Origin: Sphingomonas sp. 28-66-16
GTDB taxonomy: Bacteria; Pseudomonadota; Alphaproteobacteria; Sphingomonadales; Sphingomonadaceae
Reading direction: 5' to 3'
Length of the DNA: 64,000 bases
NCBI GenBank assembly: GCA_002281485.1
Contig: NCGF01000003.1
Location: 1 to 64,000 of the forward strand
The position numbers and the translations under genes are program-made. How positions within the stretch are numbered: the first letter of the stretch is position 1; the number at the start of each line of letters is the position of its first letter. Of this stretch, positions 1 through 8,210 are shown one piece after another. The notes below the pieces were generated by a model that was not told the origin of the DNA, searched no databases, and was given only the letters and a program-made list of their open reading frames with translations.

Positions 1-408
1 CCACAGCCAGGTCAGCGCGCGGTCGCCCGATTGCCACTGATCCTCGTCGATCGTGCGCGGCAGGAAACGCTGGATGTTGGTGCCCTCGGGCGTCACGCCG
101 CCGCCGATCATCTCGGCGATCGATCCGGTGACGACCACGGCGGGCAGATCGGGATCGAGCGTCGCCCAGGCACGCTTCATCGCGCCCTCGGTGCCGTCGC
201 GGCCGAGTTCCTGCTCGCCGAGACCCGTGACGACGATCGGCAGTTCGTGCGGCGGCAGGCCGTCGGTATAATGCAGCACCGAGGTGACGGGCAGATTCTC
301 GCAGCCGACCGGGCCGTCGATAATCACCTGCAATCCCTTGATCGCAGTGAAGGCGTAGACCGCCCCCCAATAGCCGCCAGCGCGGTCATGATCTAGGACG
401 AGGGTCAT
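1..408 (-). CDS. bchZ: Chlorophyllide a reductase subunit Z (partial, N-terminal 136 residues)
   Basis: This is the N-terminal part of BchZ, one of the two catalytic subunits (with BchY) of chlorophyllide a oxidoreductase. That nitrogenase-like complex reduces ring B in bacteriochlorophyll a synthesis. The reading frame starts at an ATG at 408 and runs off the left edge. It opens with [20 protein letters not shown] and carries the GCENLP segment around residue 41, whose Cys is the expected cluster-ligand region. The ATG overlaps the bchY stop by 4 bases (ATGA), so the genes are translationally coupled at the end of crtF?-bchCXYZ. In this cluster type pufBALM usually follows, which would lie beyond the window. 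Identification is by recall of the family and is strong. Confidence 0.95.
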   Translation of the reverse strand, partial: MTLVLDHDRAGGYWGAVYAFTAIKGLQVIIDGPVGCENLPVTSVLHYTDGLPPHELPIVVTGLGEQELGRDGTEGAMKRAWATLDPDLPAVVVTGSIAEMIGGGVTPEGTNIQRFLPRTIDEDQWQSGDRALTWLW

Positions 409-1934
409 GTGCCGATATGCTCCTCGGCCTTGGCCATCGCGATGCGCTTGGCGGCGTATTTGGCCTTGAATTCGGGGCGTTCTTCGGGCGTCTTTTCCCA
501 GATGCCAGCGGCGTGGCCGGTCCCGACGCCGTCGAAAAAGGCGCTCATCTTGTCCATCCGCGCCTGATTGGCCATCGCGGCATTGACGACCATCGCCAGG
601 CTGCCGGCACCTGCCGGCCCCATCAATGGCCGCGCCGAGATCAGGTTGGTGAAATAGAGCGCCGGGATCGATTTCTGCTTGGCATGCTGCACGACGGGCG
701 TCGTGCCGATCGCGAGATCGGGGCCATATTGCTCGACCGCGGCGATGTCCTGCTCGAGGCTCGCGCGATATTGCACGCGGCAGCCATGCGCCTGCAGCCA
801 ATCGCGATCGGGATCCGACCAGATCGTGCGCGGGCACGCGGTGCCGACATAGGGCACGTCCGCGCCGCTCTCGATCAGCAGCCGCGCGACGAGCAGTTCC
901 GAGCCTTCATAGCCCGACACCGTGATCCGCCCCTTGATCGGCCGGGCGGCCAGCGCGCCTGCGATCGCCGGCAGGAACTTGTTCTTCGATGCGTCGATCT
1001 TGTCCTGTGCGATGCCGCAGGCCGCCCCGATCGCGTCGAGCCAGGCGGCGGTGCCATCACGGCCCACCGGAGCCGATCCGACAACGCTGCGCCCGGCCGC
1101 TTCGAATTCGCGCACGCTGGCGGTGTAGAAGGGGTGGATCGCCGCGACGACGGCGCAATCGAGCGCCGAATAGAGTTCGCGCCATTCACGCGTCGGTACG
1201 ACCGGGCCTGCCGCGAGGCCCAGCGGCTCCAGCATCAAGCCGATGCCTGGCGGGTCGGCCGGGAACATCTCGCCAAGGAGAGTCACCGTCGGCCGGTCCG
1301 GTCGTTCTTTGGGCGCCGCAACCGGGCCAAGTTCGGCCTCCTTGCGCGCATAATTGAGCATGGCGCCCGCCAGCACATCCTTCGCCTCGGCATGCGTCGG
1401 CACGCCGAAACCGGGCACGTCGATGCCGATCACGCGGACGCCGTTGATCTGGTCGGGCAGCAATTGCAGCGGCACGCCCGACGCGGTCGGGACGCACAAA
1501 TTGGTGACGATGATCGTGTCGTAGAGCGCGGGATCGGCGAGATCGTGGACCGCGTCGCGGATATCCTCGAACAGCTTGCCGGTGACGAGCGTTTCCGAGG
1601 AGAAGGGCACATAGCCCACCGTCCGGCGCGCGCCGTAAAAATGCGAGGTGAAGGTCAGCCCGTAGACGCAGCACGCCGACCCCGACAGCACGGTGGCGGT
1701 GCGCCGCATGCGAAGGCCAACGCGCAGCGACCCGAACGCGGGACACATCGACTGCGGCTGATCATGCGGGCCCTTGGGGTAATCGGCAGCGTAGCGTTCC
1801 AGAATTTCGCTCTTGCCGGCCTTGGACGCGGCCTCGTGCAGCGTCTCGGCACCGGCGTGACAGCCCGACCCCTGCGCCTCGGGGGCGCTGAGGTCGATGC
1901 GATCGGCGTCGCGCGAGGGGGTTTCCAGATCCAC
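405..1934 (-). CDS. bchY: Chlorophyllide a reductase subunit Y
   Basis: BchY is a NifD/NifK-like subunit of chlorophyllide a oxidoreductase that pairs with BchZ and receives electrons from BchX. The protein is about 509 residues, usual for the family. It has the conserved early block with [13 protein letters not shown] and the GSACCVYGL segment, giving cysteines for the intersubunit 4Fe-4S cluster, followed by [12 protein letters not shown]. The frame stays open upstream into bchX, but resemblance to other BchY proteins starts only near [13 protein letters not shown]. The GTG at 1934, two bases after the bchX TGA, is therefore the best start; CTG at 1940 is an alternative. It sits between bchX and bchZ with almost no spacing, so all are probably on one bchCXYZ transcript. 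Confidence 0.95.
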   Translation of the reverse strand: MDLETPSRDADRIDLSAPEAQGSGCHAGAETLHEAASKAGKSEILERYAADYPKGPHDQPQSMCPAFGSLRVGLRMRRTATVLSGSACCVYGLTFTSHFYGARRTVGYVPFSSETLVTGKLFEDIRDAVHDLADPALYDTIIVTNLCVPTASGVPLQLLPDQINGVRVIGIDVPGFGVPTHAEAKDVLAGAMLNYARKEAELGPVAAPKERPDRPTVTLLGEMFPADPPGIGLMLEPLGLAAGPVVPTREWRELYSALDCAVVAAIHPFYTASVREFEAAGRSVVGSAPVGRDGTAAWLDAIGAACGIAQDKIDASKNKFLPAIAGALAARPIKGRITVSGYEGSELLVARLLIESGADVPYVGTACPRTIWSDPDRDWLQAHGCRVQYRASLEQDIAAVEQYGPDLAIGTTPVVQHAKQKSIPALYFTNLISARPLMGPAGAGSLAMVVNAAMANQARMDKMSAFFDGVGTGHAAGIWEKTPEERPEFKAKYAAKRIAMAKAEEHIGT

Positions 1935-1936
1935 CG

Positions 1937-2920
1937 TCAGACCGTGTCGTAAACGACTTCGAGGGTGGGCTTCACGACATAGTCGACCCCGCGCATATCG
2001 GCCTGGGTCGCCGGCTTCAGCGTGAAATCGGCGCCCGTCACGTCGGCGCTGAACAAGTTGAGCAAGCCATCCTGATCGAGCGGTGTCGGGCGCAGCGGCG
2101 GCGCTTCCGCCACATTGATCGCGAGTTCCTCGAACAGGCTCGCCCACTGGCCACCTGGCTTGCCGATGATCTGGTAATTGGCGCTCTTCTTGCGGATATC
2201 CTCGTTTGCCGGGATCGCCGTCAGCACCGGAATGCCGACCGCTTCGGCAAAGGCATTGGCCTCGCCGGTGCCGTCATCCTTGTTGAGGATCATGCCGGCC
2301 ACGCCGACATTGCCGCCCATCTTGCGGAAATATTCGACCGCCTTGCAGACGTTGTTGGCGACATAGAGCGACTGCAGATCGTTCGACGCGACGACGATCA
2401 CCTTCTGGCACATGTCGCGCGCGATCGGCAGGCCGAAGCCGCCGCAGACCACATCGCCCAGGAAATCGAGCAGGACGTAATCGAAGCCCCATTCGTGGAA
2501 GCCGAGCTTTTCGAGCGTCTCGAACCCGTGGATGATCCCCCGTCCGCCGCAGCCGCGACCGACTTCGGGCCCGCCCAGCTCCATCGCGAACACGCCGTCG
2601 CGCTGGAAGCAGACATCCTCGATGCCGATCTCTTCGCCGGCGAGCTTCTTGGCCGACGAGGTTTCGATGATCGTCGGGGTCGATTTGCCGCCGAACAACA
2701 GGCTCGTCGTGTCGCTCTTGGGATCGCAGCCGATCAGCAGCACGCGCTTGCCCTGCTGCGCCATCATGTAGCTGAGATTGGCGAGCGCGAACGACTTGCC
2801 CGAACCACCCTTGCCGTAGATCGCGATGATCTGCGTTTCCTTGGTGACTTCCCCGGTGTGCACCGGATCGGGCTCCTGGTTCGCCTCGTCGCGGAGCGCT
2901 CCTAGATCGAGCATGGTCAT
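1937..2920 (-). CDS. bchX: Chlorophyllide a reductase iron protein subunit X
   Basis: BchX is the NifH-like ATP-dependent reductase that feeds electrons to BchYZ. The 327-residue protein has the P-loop YGKGGSGKS near the N terminus, the GCDPKSDTT block, and the cysteine motifs expected to hold the bridging 4Fe-4S cluster (GRGCGGRG and DVVCGGFG). Several in-frame ATGs exist (2926, 2920, 2914). The ATG at 2920 is chosen because GGAG lies six bases upstream and because it makes an ATGA overlap with the bchC stop. It is not BchL, since the spacing and the surrounding bchC/bchY genes fit the chlorophyllide a reductase operon. Confidence 0.96.
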   Translation of the reverse strand: MTMLDLGALRDEANQEPDPVHTGEVTKETQIIAIYGKGGSGKSFALANLSYMMAQQGKRVLLIGCDPKSDTTSLLFGGKSTPTIIETSSAKKLAGEEIGIEDVCFQRDGVFAMELGGPEVGRGCGGRGIIHGFETLEKLGFHEWGFDYVLLDFLGDVVCGGFGLPIARDMCQKVIVVASNDLQSLYVANNVCKAVEYFRKMGGNVGVAGMILNKDDGTGEANAFAEAVGIPVLTAIPANEDIRKKSANYQIIGKPGGQWASLFEELAINVAEAPPLRPTPLDQDGLLNLFSADVTGADFTLKPATQADMRGVDYVVKPTLEVVYDTV

Positions 2921-3846
2921 TCGCATCTCCAGTCGAGCACCATTTTCAGGCAATCAGGGTCACCAAAGGCAGCCGGATAGGCTTCGCGCGCCTCGGCCGC
3001 CGGGCGGACATGGCTGATCAGCCCGGCAAGACTCAGCCGCCCGGTATCGACCAGTTCGGCAGTCGCCCGAAGATCGTCGATGGTGAATTCGGCGGCGATC
3101 CGCAGCCGTGCCTCGCGCATGAACGCGGGCGGGAAAGTGAAGCTCAGCTTGTCGTAGAAGCCGGCCAGCACGATCTCGCCGCCCTTGGCGAGCCGGGCGA
3201 TGAGCGTGTCGAGGATATTGCCCGCGCCGCTCGCGTCGCAGATCGTGCGATAGGCCTTGCAGGCGTCGGTCGACGGATCGATCACCGCGTAGCCGAAATC
3301 GCCGAGCCGGCGCTCGGCGGCGGTTTCCCACACGATCGGCGCCTGCCCGCCCAGCGCGATGGCGATGCGCGCGATCAATCTTCCGAGAATGCCGTGTCCG
3401 ACGATCAGATCGGGCAGCGCGCCGGCGACGATGGCGTGATGCGCGGTCGCGGCGAGCGCGATCAAAATGCCCGATTCGCCGAGCGATTCATCGACGGGCA
3501 TCGCCCGCGCCGCCGGCAGGATGACGCGGCGCGCCGTCCCGCCGAACAACCCGCGCGCCTGGGTGTAGCAATTGGCGCCGGGCACGAAGACCCATTCGCC
3601 GATCCGGCTGCGGGCGTCGGCGCCGGCATCGACCACGCGGCCGACCGATTCATAGCCGGGTACCAATGGATAGCCCATGCCCGGAAAAGTCGGCATCCGC
3701 CCCGACCAGAGCAGTTTTTCGGTGCCCGAGCTGATCCCGCTCCAGGCCACTTCGACGAGAATGTCGCCGGGGCCGATCGGAGTCAGCGCCAGAGAACGCA
3801 GCGACAGCGTCTCGGGTGCCTCCAGAATGACCGCCATCGTTTCCAC
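2917..3846 (-). CDS. bchC: Bacteriochlorophyllide a dehydrogenase
   Basis: BchC is a medium-chain dehydrogenase that oxidises the 3-hydroxyethyl group of the bacteriochlorophyllide to the acetyl group late in bacteriochlorophyll a synthesis. The 309-residue protein has the GroES-like N-terminal half (WSGISSGTEKLLWSG, then PLVPGYESVGRVVD) and a nucleotide-binding half with VGHGILGRLIARIA. Zinc-binding cysteines of classic alcohol dehydrogenases are not obvious, as in other BchC. A GTG start at 3846 with GGGGAG five bases upstream is better placed than the ATG at 3837. It is the first gene after a control region carrying PpsR-type half-sites, and it overlaps bchX by 4 bases. Confidence 0.93.
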   Translation of the reverse strand: METMAVILEAPETLSLRSLALTPIGPGDILVEVAWSGISSGTEKLLWSGRMPTFPGMGYPLVPGYESVGRVVDAGADARSRIGEWVFVPGANCYTQARGLFGGTARRVILPAARAMPVDESLGESGILIALAATAHHAIVAGALPDLIVGHGILGRLIARIAIALGGQAPIVWETAAERRLGDFGYAVIDPSTDACKAYRTICDASGAGNILDTLIARLAKGGEIVLAGFYDKLSFTFPPAFMREARLRIAAEFTIDDLRATAELVDTGRLSLAGLISHVRPAAEAREAYPAAFGDPDCLKMVLDWRCE

Positions 3847-3890
3847 GACATCTCCCCATCACCGGTCCCATCGGGGGACTCCGGCTTGTA

Positions 3891-3922
3891 TGTCAGTTTA
3901 TATTGACACTTATTGTTGTCAA
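3891..3922 (-). promoter_or_regulatory. bchC promoter with overlapping PpsR/CrtJ operator half-sites
   Basis: On the plus strand TGT at 3891 and ACA at 3906 are separated by 12 bases, an exact TGT-N12-ACA PpsR/CrtJ site (TGTCA-N8-TGACA). A third half-site TGTCA starts at 3917, so half-sites recur every 13 bases at 3891, 3904 and 3917. Read on the minus strand, TTGACA (3922-3917), a 16-base spacer and TAAACT (3900-3895) form a sigma-70-like promoter pointing at bchC, so repressor binding would cover both -35 and -10. The bchC control region is a known CrtJ/PpsR target in Rhodobacter. Function here is inferred. Confidence 0.8.
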
Positions 3923-3942
3923 CTCTTTTGGACGCCGCTCGG

Positions 3943-5073
3943 TCATCGGAACGCGACGATCGCGCTCACGGTGAGGGGTAGCGGGGTCGGCACCGGCTTC
4001 GATCGGCTGAATCCGGCCGCGGCGAGCATCGCCGCGATCGCCCCCAGGCTGCGGGGCCGCCCCGACCCCATCGCCCAGAGATACATCCCGAAATAAGCGT
4101 CCCCTGCGGTCTCGGCGCCTTTCGATTCGGCCATCGGTTCGGCGATCAGCAGCCGGCCGCCGGCGGGCAGCGCGGCATGGATGTGGCGGAGCAGTTGCAT
4201 CGCCGGCGCATCGTCGTGATCGTGCAGGACGCGGACGAGGGTGATCAGGTCATGATCGCCCGGCAACGGCCCTTCGAGGAAATTGCCGCCGAAAATCTCG
4301 ACTCGGTCGCCGATGCCGCCCGCCGTCAGCGCCGCCCGCGCCCGCGCGCCGACCGCGGGGAGATCGAACATCGAGAGCGCAAGCCCGGGCACCCGCGCCG
4401 CGACCGCGCTGACGAAGCGCCCCTCGCCGCCGCCGACGTCGAGCATCCGGCGATGTCGCCCAAAGCCATAACTATCGATGATGTGCTGCGCGACCAGCGG
4501 CTGCGACGCCGCCATCAACCGCGAATAGGCGGCGACATCGTCGCCATCGCCCTCGCCGGCCCGCTCGGCATAGGTCCAGTAGTGCGCGAGTTGCCCGCCG
4601 CCGCCGCCGCGCCGCAACAGTCCGACCGGATCGGCGAGATCGGCATAGAGCAATCGGTGGTGGGCGACCATCTCGGCAATCCCGCCATTGCCGCGCAGCG
4701 CCGCGCCATCGGCGCCGAGCGCCCAGCGCGTCGCATCGAGCCGCTCGGTCAGCTTGAGTGCCGCCGCCGCGCGGAGCAATCGGTCGGCACCTGCCACCGG
4801 CAGATCGAGTCGCGCCGCAATCATCTCGATCGGCTGCGGCCCTTCGGCGAGCAGATCGAGCAGGTTGAGCTCGACACAGGCGGCGACGATCTGCGAATAG
4901 GTGAAGCCCGCGACGAGATCGAACATCGTCCGCGCGCGGCGCCGCACGATCCCGCGAGTCGGCGGAAAACGTACCGCGAAGCGCTGAAATCCGGGATCGG
5001 CGAGGATTTTATTGCGCCAACCGATCCAGCGTTCGCGCCAATTTCGGTTGTCTTTGATTGTGGACGGTCTCAT
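3943..5073 (-). CDS. crtF: Hydroxycarotenoid O-methyltransferase (spheroidene/spirilloxanthin branch)
   Basis: CrtF methylates the 1-hydroxyl of hydroxylated acyclic carotenoids with S-adenosylmethionine, after CrtC and CrtD. The 376-residue protein has an N-terminal dimerisation region (FDLVAGFTYSQIVAACVELNL), a winged-helix part, and a methyltransferase fold with the SAM motif MLDVGGGEGRF and the later RVLHDHDD block. The frame is open further upstream, but that part is antisense to crtD. The ATG at 5073 is the last start compatible with the conserved WIGWRNKILADPGFQRFA segment. The start lies against a palindromic PpsR-type site, leaving very little leader. crtF is divergent from crtD and upstream of bchC in the usual crtCDF-bchCXYZ order. 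Confidence 0.93.
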   Translation of the reverse strand: MRPSTIKDNRNWRERWIGWRNKILADPGFQRFAVRFPPTRGIVRRRARTMFDLVAGFTYSQIVAACVELNLLDLLAEGPQPIEMIAARLDLPVAGADRLLRAAAALKLTERLDATRWALGADGAALRGNGGIAEMVAHHRLLYADLADPVGLLRRGGGGGQLAHYWTYAERAGEGDGDDVAAYSRLMAASQPLVAQHIIDSYGFGRHRRMLDVGGGEGRFVSAVAARVPGLALSMFDLPAVGARARAALTAGGIGDRVEIFGGNFLEGPLPGDHDLITLVRVLHDHDDAPAMQLLRHIHAALPAGGRLLIAEPMAESKGAETAGDAYFGMYLWAMGSGRPRSLGAIAAMLAAAGFSRSKPVPTPLPLTVSAIVAFR

Positions 5074-5074
5074 A

Positions 5075-5092
5075 TGTCCAATTAATTGGACG
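5075..5092. promoter_or_regulatory. Palindromic PpsR/CrtJ-type operator between crtF and crtD
   Basis: The 55-base divergent spacer contains TGT (5075), 12 bases, then ACG, one base off the TGT-N12-ACA consensus. Inside it GTCCAATTAATTGGAC (5076-5091) is a perfect 16-base palindrome. The site ends two bases before the crtF start codon, so a bound repressor could block transcription of both divergent carotenoid genes. Assignment rests on the consensus and on the position within the photosynthesis cluster. Confidence 0.65.
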
Positions 5093-5128
5093 CATGCGTG
5101 ATGGGCGTCAATCGGGGTAAGGATTCGA

Positions 5129-6685
5129 ATGCAGCGCGAAAAGGTCATCGTGATCGGCGCGGGGGTTGGCGGGCTCACCAGCGCCGCCCTGCTGGCCGCG
5201 CGAGGGCTGGACGTCACCGTGATCGATGCGGCGAGCGCGCCCGGCGGCAAGATGCGCCAGGTCGCCGCCGGCGCGGCACGGATCGATGGCGGGCCGACCG
5301 TGTTCACGATGCGCGACGTTTTCGACGGCATTTTCGATGCCTGCGGCGCCGCGCTCGACGATTATGTGACGCTGCGGCCCACCCACCGGCTCGCCCGCCA
5401 TGCCTGGGGCGCCGACCGGCTCGATCTGTTCGCCGATCGCGACGAGAGCGCCGACGCGATCGGGGCGTTTGCCGGCGCCGGCGAAGCGCGCGGCTACCGC
5501 GCCTTTTGCGCCGAGGCGCAGCAGGTGTTCTCCGGGCTCGATAAGCCGTTCATGCGCAGCCAGCGGCGCACCCCGATGGGGCTTGCCTGGCAGATGGGCC
5601 TCGCCAACCCGCGCGACCTCGTCACCAAGCGCCCCTTCGAAACCTTGTGGAAGGCGCTCGGCGAGCATTTCCGCGATCCGCGCCTGCGCCAGCTGTTCGG
5701 CCGCTATGCCACTTATTGCGGCTCGTCGCCGTTCAAATGCCCGGCGACCTTGATGCTGATCGCGCATGTCGAGGCGAGCGGCGTCTGGCTGCTCGACGGC
5801 GGCATGCATGCGCTCGCGCGCGCGATCGAGGCGCTCGCGGTCAAGGGCGGCGCCCGGTTCCGCTATGGCGCGCCGGTCAGCGAGATTCTGGTCGAGCACG
5901 GCCGCGCCGCCGGCGTCGTGCTGGCCAGCGGCGAGCGATTGACGGCAGGCGCGGTGGTCTGCAACGCCGATCCCGCCGCGCTCGCCGATGGCCGGTTCGG
6001 CGCCGGCGTGGCGACCGCGGTGGCGCGCACCGAACGCGCGCAGCGTTCGCTCGGGGCGATGGTGTGGACCGCGCATGCCCGAACCACCGGTTTCCCGTTG
6101 CTCCATCACAATGTGATCTTCTCGGATGACTATCCGGCCGAATTCGATCAGCTTGCGGGCGATCGCCTGCCCGAGACACCGACCGTCTATGTCTGTGCGC
6201 AGGATCGCGACGGCGCCGGCAACGGCCCCGATGGCCCCGAGCGGCTACAGATTCTCGTCAATGCCCCGCCGATCGGCGACGGCCCCGGATTCACCCAAGC
6301 GGAGATCGATCAATGCCAAGTGCGGATGCTGGAGAGTTTGCAGCGGGCCGGGCTCTCGGTGGACCTGCCTCCGGCGGCAACGACGCTCACGACGCCCATG
6401 GGGTTCGAGGCGCTGTTTCCCTCGACGGGTGGAGCCCTTTATGGACGGGCCTCGCACGGATGGGCGGCGTCCTTCCGCCGGCCCGGCGCCCGGACACGGA
6501 TCCCTGGTCTCTATTGCGCGGGCGGGAGCACCCATCCGGGCGCCGGCGTGCCGATGGCTGCGCTCAGCGGCGGCCTTGCCGTCGATATCCTGCTCAAGGA
6601 CCTCGCTTCGACGTCGAGGTCGACGCGAACGGCTATGCCTGGTGGTATATCGACGCCTGCAGCGAAGACGGCCGCTTCGGCCTGA
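5129..6685 (+). CDS. crtD: 1-hydroxycarotenoid 3,4-desaturase
   Basis: CrtD introduces the 3,4 double bond into 1-hydroxylated acyclic carotenoids. The 518-residue protein belongs to the CrtI/CrtD FAD-dependent family. It has an N-terminal dinucleotide motif (VIVIGAGVGGLTSAALLA), a downstream GGKMRQ block, the central TYCGSSPFKCPATL segment, and the C-terminal FAD-contact block GLYCAGGSTHPGAGVPMAALSG typical of the family. AAGGA five bases before the ATG supports the start. The last 25 or so residues, after VDILLKDLA, are coded over the start of the conserved CrtC region in another frame. It is divergent from crtF across a PpsR-type operator and immediately precedes crtC. Confidence 0.92.
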   Translation: MQREKVIVIGAGVGGLTSAALLAARGLDVTVIDAASAPGGKMRQVAAGAARIDGGPTVFTMRDVFDGIFDACGAALDDYVTLRPTHRLARHAWGADRLDLFADRDESADAIGAFAGAGEARGYRAFCAEAQQVFSGLDKPFMRSQRRTPMGLAWQMGLANPRDLVTKRPFETLWKALGEHFRDPRLRQLFGRYATYCGSSPFKCPATLMLIAHVEASGVWLLDGGMHALARAIEALAVKGGARFRYGAPVSEILVEHGRAAGVVLASGERLTAGAVVCNADPAALADGRFGAGVATAVARTERAQRSLGAMVWTAHARTTGFPLLHHNVIFSDDYPAEFDQLAGDRLPETPTVYVCAQDRDGAGNGPDGPERLQILVNAPPIGDGPGFTQAEIDQCQVRMLESLQRAGLSVDLPPAATTLTTPMGFEALFPSTGGALYGRASHGWAASFRRPGARTRIPGLYCAGGSTHPGAGVPMAALSGGLAVDILLKDLASTSRSTRTAMPGGISTPAAKTAASA

Positions 6686-7518
6686 CGATCATCGCCTTTA
6701 TCGGCAGCGTCTTTTCGCCCTATTACAAGCTGAGCGGACGGCAGAGCCCCGAAAATCACTGCGCGATCAACGTCTCGATGAACGGCCCGCGCGGCAATGC
6801 CTGGGCGATGACCGAGCGCCCCTGGCACCAGGTCCGCCGCGACGCCGACAATTTCCAGGTGGGCCCGAGCGGCCTGCACTGGGACGGCGATTGCCTCGTG
6901 ATCGACATCGACGAGACCTCTGCCCCCCTGCCCTATCCGGTGCGCGGTCAGGTGCGCGTCTACCCCGAGATGATCGGCACCACGGGCTTTTGCCTCGATG
7001 CCGCGGGCAAGCACCGCTGGCACCCCGTCGCCCCCCGCGCGCGCGTCGAAGTGTCGATGGCCAACCCCGGCATCAGCTGGAACGGCAGCGGCTATTTCGA
7101 TTCGAACTTCGGCGACGAAGCGCTGGAAGACGGGTTCAACGACTGGCACTGGTCGCGCGCGCACCTGAAGAATGATGTCGCCGTGCTCTATGAGGGCACG
7201 CGGGTGGATGGCACCCCCTTCGACCTCGCGCTCAAGATGGACCGGCAGGGCCGATGGACCGACGTCGCCGCGCCCCCGTCGGTCCGCCTGCCCCGCTCGG
7301 GCTGGCTGGTCGACCGCCTCACCCGCGCCGATGCCGGCCACAAGGCGAAGGTCACCAAGACCTGGGTCGACGCCCCCTTCTACGCCCGCTCGGCGCTCAA
7401 TACGCGATTGTTCGGCGAGAATGCCCACGCGGTCCACGAAAGCCTGTCGCTCGGCCGGTTCCGCTCGCCGATCGTGCAGGCGATGCTGCCGTTCCGCATG
7501 CCACGGGCGATTTGCTAG
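6460..7518 (+). CDS. crtC: Carotenoid 1,2-hydratase, N-terminal boundary uncertain
   Basis: CrtC adds water across the 1,2 double bond of neurosporene or lycopene, the first step to spheroidene/spirilloxanthin-type carotenoids. Family resemblance is clear from FDVEVDANGYAWWYIDA (coded from about 6607) through GLTIIAFIGSVFSPYY and PENHCAINV to VHESLSLGRFRSPIVQAMLP at the C terminus. No ATG, GTG or TTG occurs in frame just before the conserved region. The nearest are TTG 6514 and ATG 6460, both inside crtD and neither with a good Shine-Dalgarno. I give ATG 6460 as the outer bound; a non-standard start or coupling from crtD is possible. The gene ends in CTAG shared with the convergent small ORF. 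Confidence 0.85.
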   Translation: MGGVLPPARRPDTDPWSLLRGREHPSGRRRADGCAQRRPCRRYPAQGPRFDVEVDANGYAWWYIDACSEDGRFGLTIIAFIGSVFSPYYKLSGRQSPENHCAINVSMNGPRGNAWAMTERPWHQVRRDADNFQVGPSGLHWDGDCLVIDIDETSAPLPYPVRGQVRVYPEMIGTTGFCLDAAGKHRWHPVAPRARVEVSMANPGISWNGSGYFDSNFGDEALEDGFNDWHWSRAHLKNDVAVLYEGTRVDGTPFDLALKMDRQGRWTDVAAPPSVRLPRSGWLVDRLTRADAGHKAKVTKTWVDAPFYARSALNTRLFGENAHAVHESLSLGRFRSPIVQAMLPFRMPRAIC

Positions 7519-7649
7519 GGCTTGGGGTCGCGCTCATCCTTGTCGCGCCCTGTTGAGCGCGTCGTCGCCCAATATTGATAGGCGAGGAAGAGGATGACGC
7601 CGCCGAAGACGAGACCCATTTCGAGCAGGCCCATATGGTCTTGGATCAT
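7515..7649 (-). CDS. 44-aa single-span membrane protein in the photosynthesis cluster
   Basis: A 44-residue frame begins MIQDHMGLLEMGLVFGGVIL and continues with FLAYQYWATTR, giving one clear membrane span with an inside-positive, charged tail ending DKDERDPKP. AGGA sits about six bases upstream of the ATG at 7649, which favours it over the internal ATG at 7634. Its TAG and the crtC TAG share the palindrome CTAG at 7515-7518, so the two genes meet tail to tail. I do not recognise a named family. Small single-span proteins in such clusters can be assembly factors or complex subunits, but that is only a possibility here. It is read against crtC and in the same direction as bchO. Confidence 0.6.
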   Translation of the reverse strand: MIQDHMGLLEMGLVFGGVILFLAYQYWATTRSTGRDKDERDPKP

Positions 7650-7754
7650 GGGCAGTTCCTGAGCTGGATAGGGACGCTGTGGAGCGTTTTAGACGGTGCC
7701 GCCGAGAATTGCGAATGGCTGACTGTGAGTGGAAAGCGGGCAGGCTGCCTAGCG

Positions 7755-8090
7755 TCACGCAAGCGGTTTAGCGGACGTTCGGTGTGCTATACGCATTCGA
7801 CGCTGCCAGATTTTCAATGGCACAGCGACAACGACAAACACCATCATCGCGACAAAAATCCACACTTGCTCTGTCAATCTTTGTAACCAAGCGATCCATA
7901 TGATGCATGGAACCGCGATAACCGGCGTAACTTTGGTCGACCACCATAAGGTAGAGCCCCATCCCGGTCGGTCCCACACCTCTTTACTCACGTTCAGCAA
8001 GACCAGTGTAGCCACGACCTTCAAGCCGAGCGTAAGAACTACTATCCAACTCAACAGGTCGAGTAGCGTAGAAGAGCCGAATGTCATCAT
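7755..8090 (-). CDS. Predicted multi-span membrane protein, unknown
   Basis: This 111-residue frame has about three hydrophobic stretches (LLDLLSWIVVLTLGLKVVATLVLL, then VTPVIAVPCIIWIAWL, then VWIFVAMMVFVVVAVPL) and a basic C-terminal tail. The first two codons are both ATG (8090, 8087); an AGG six bases before 8087 slightly favours that one. Base composition is visibly lower in G and C than the flanking pigment genes, which together with no recognisable family suggests recent arrival or a fast-evolving gene. It lies between crtC and bchO with no obvious operon partner. Whether it is expressed is not shown by the sequence. Confidence 0.45.
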   Translation of the reverse strand: MMTFGSSTLLDLLSWIVVLTLGLKVVATLVLLNVSKEVWDRPGWGSTLWWSTKVTPVIAVPCIIWIAWLQRLTEQVWIFVAMMVFVVVAVPLKIWQRRMRIAHRTSAKPLA

Positions 8091-8210
8091 AGACCTATCA
8101 TGCGACGCTATGAACCGCAGAGCAAGGAGTCCGCTTGCAGGACTCGCGCAAACGCTCTTCGACGGCCGGGTTGGGGCGTTATCAGCCGTTCACCGCTTTC
8201 CCCAATTGTG

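Noticed and set aside
417..1952. A 511-codon plus-strand frame over bchY
   Set aside because: Antisense shadow; composition is that of out-of-frame GC-rich coding DNA.
1935..2147. Upstream extension of bchY to 2147
   Set aside because: That part is read out of frame through bchX and has no resemblance to BchY; the GTG two bases after the bchX stop is the better start.
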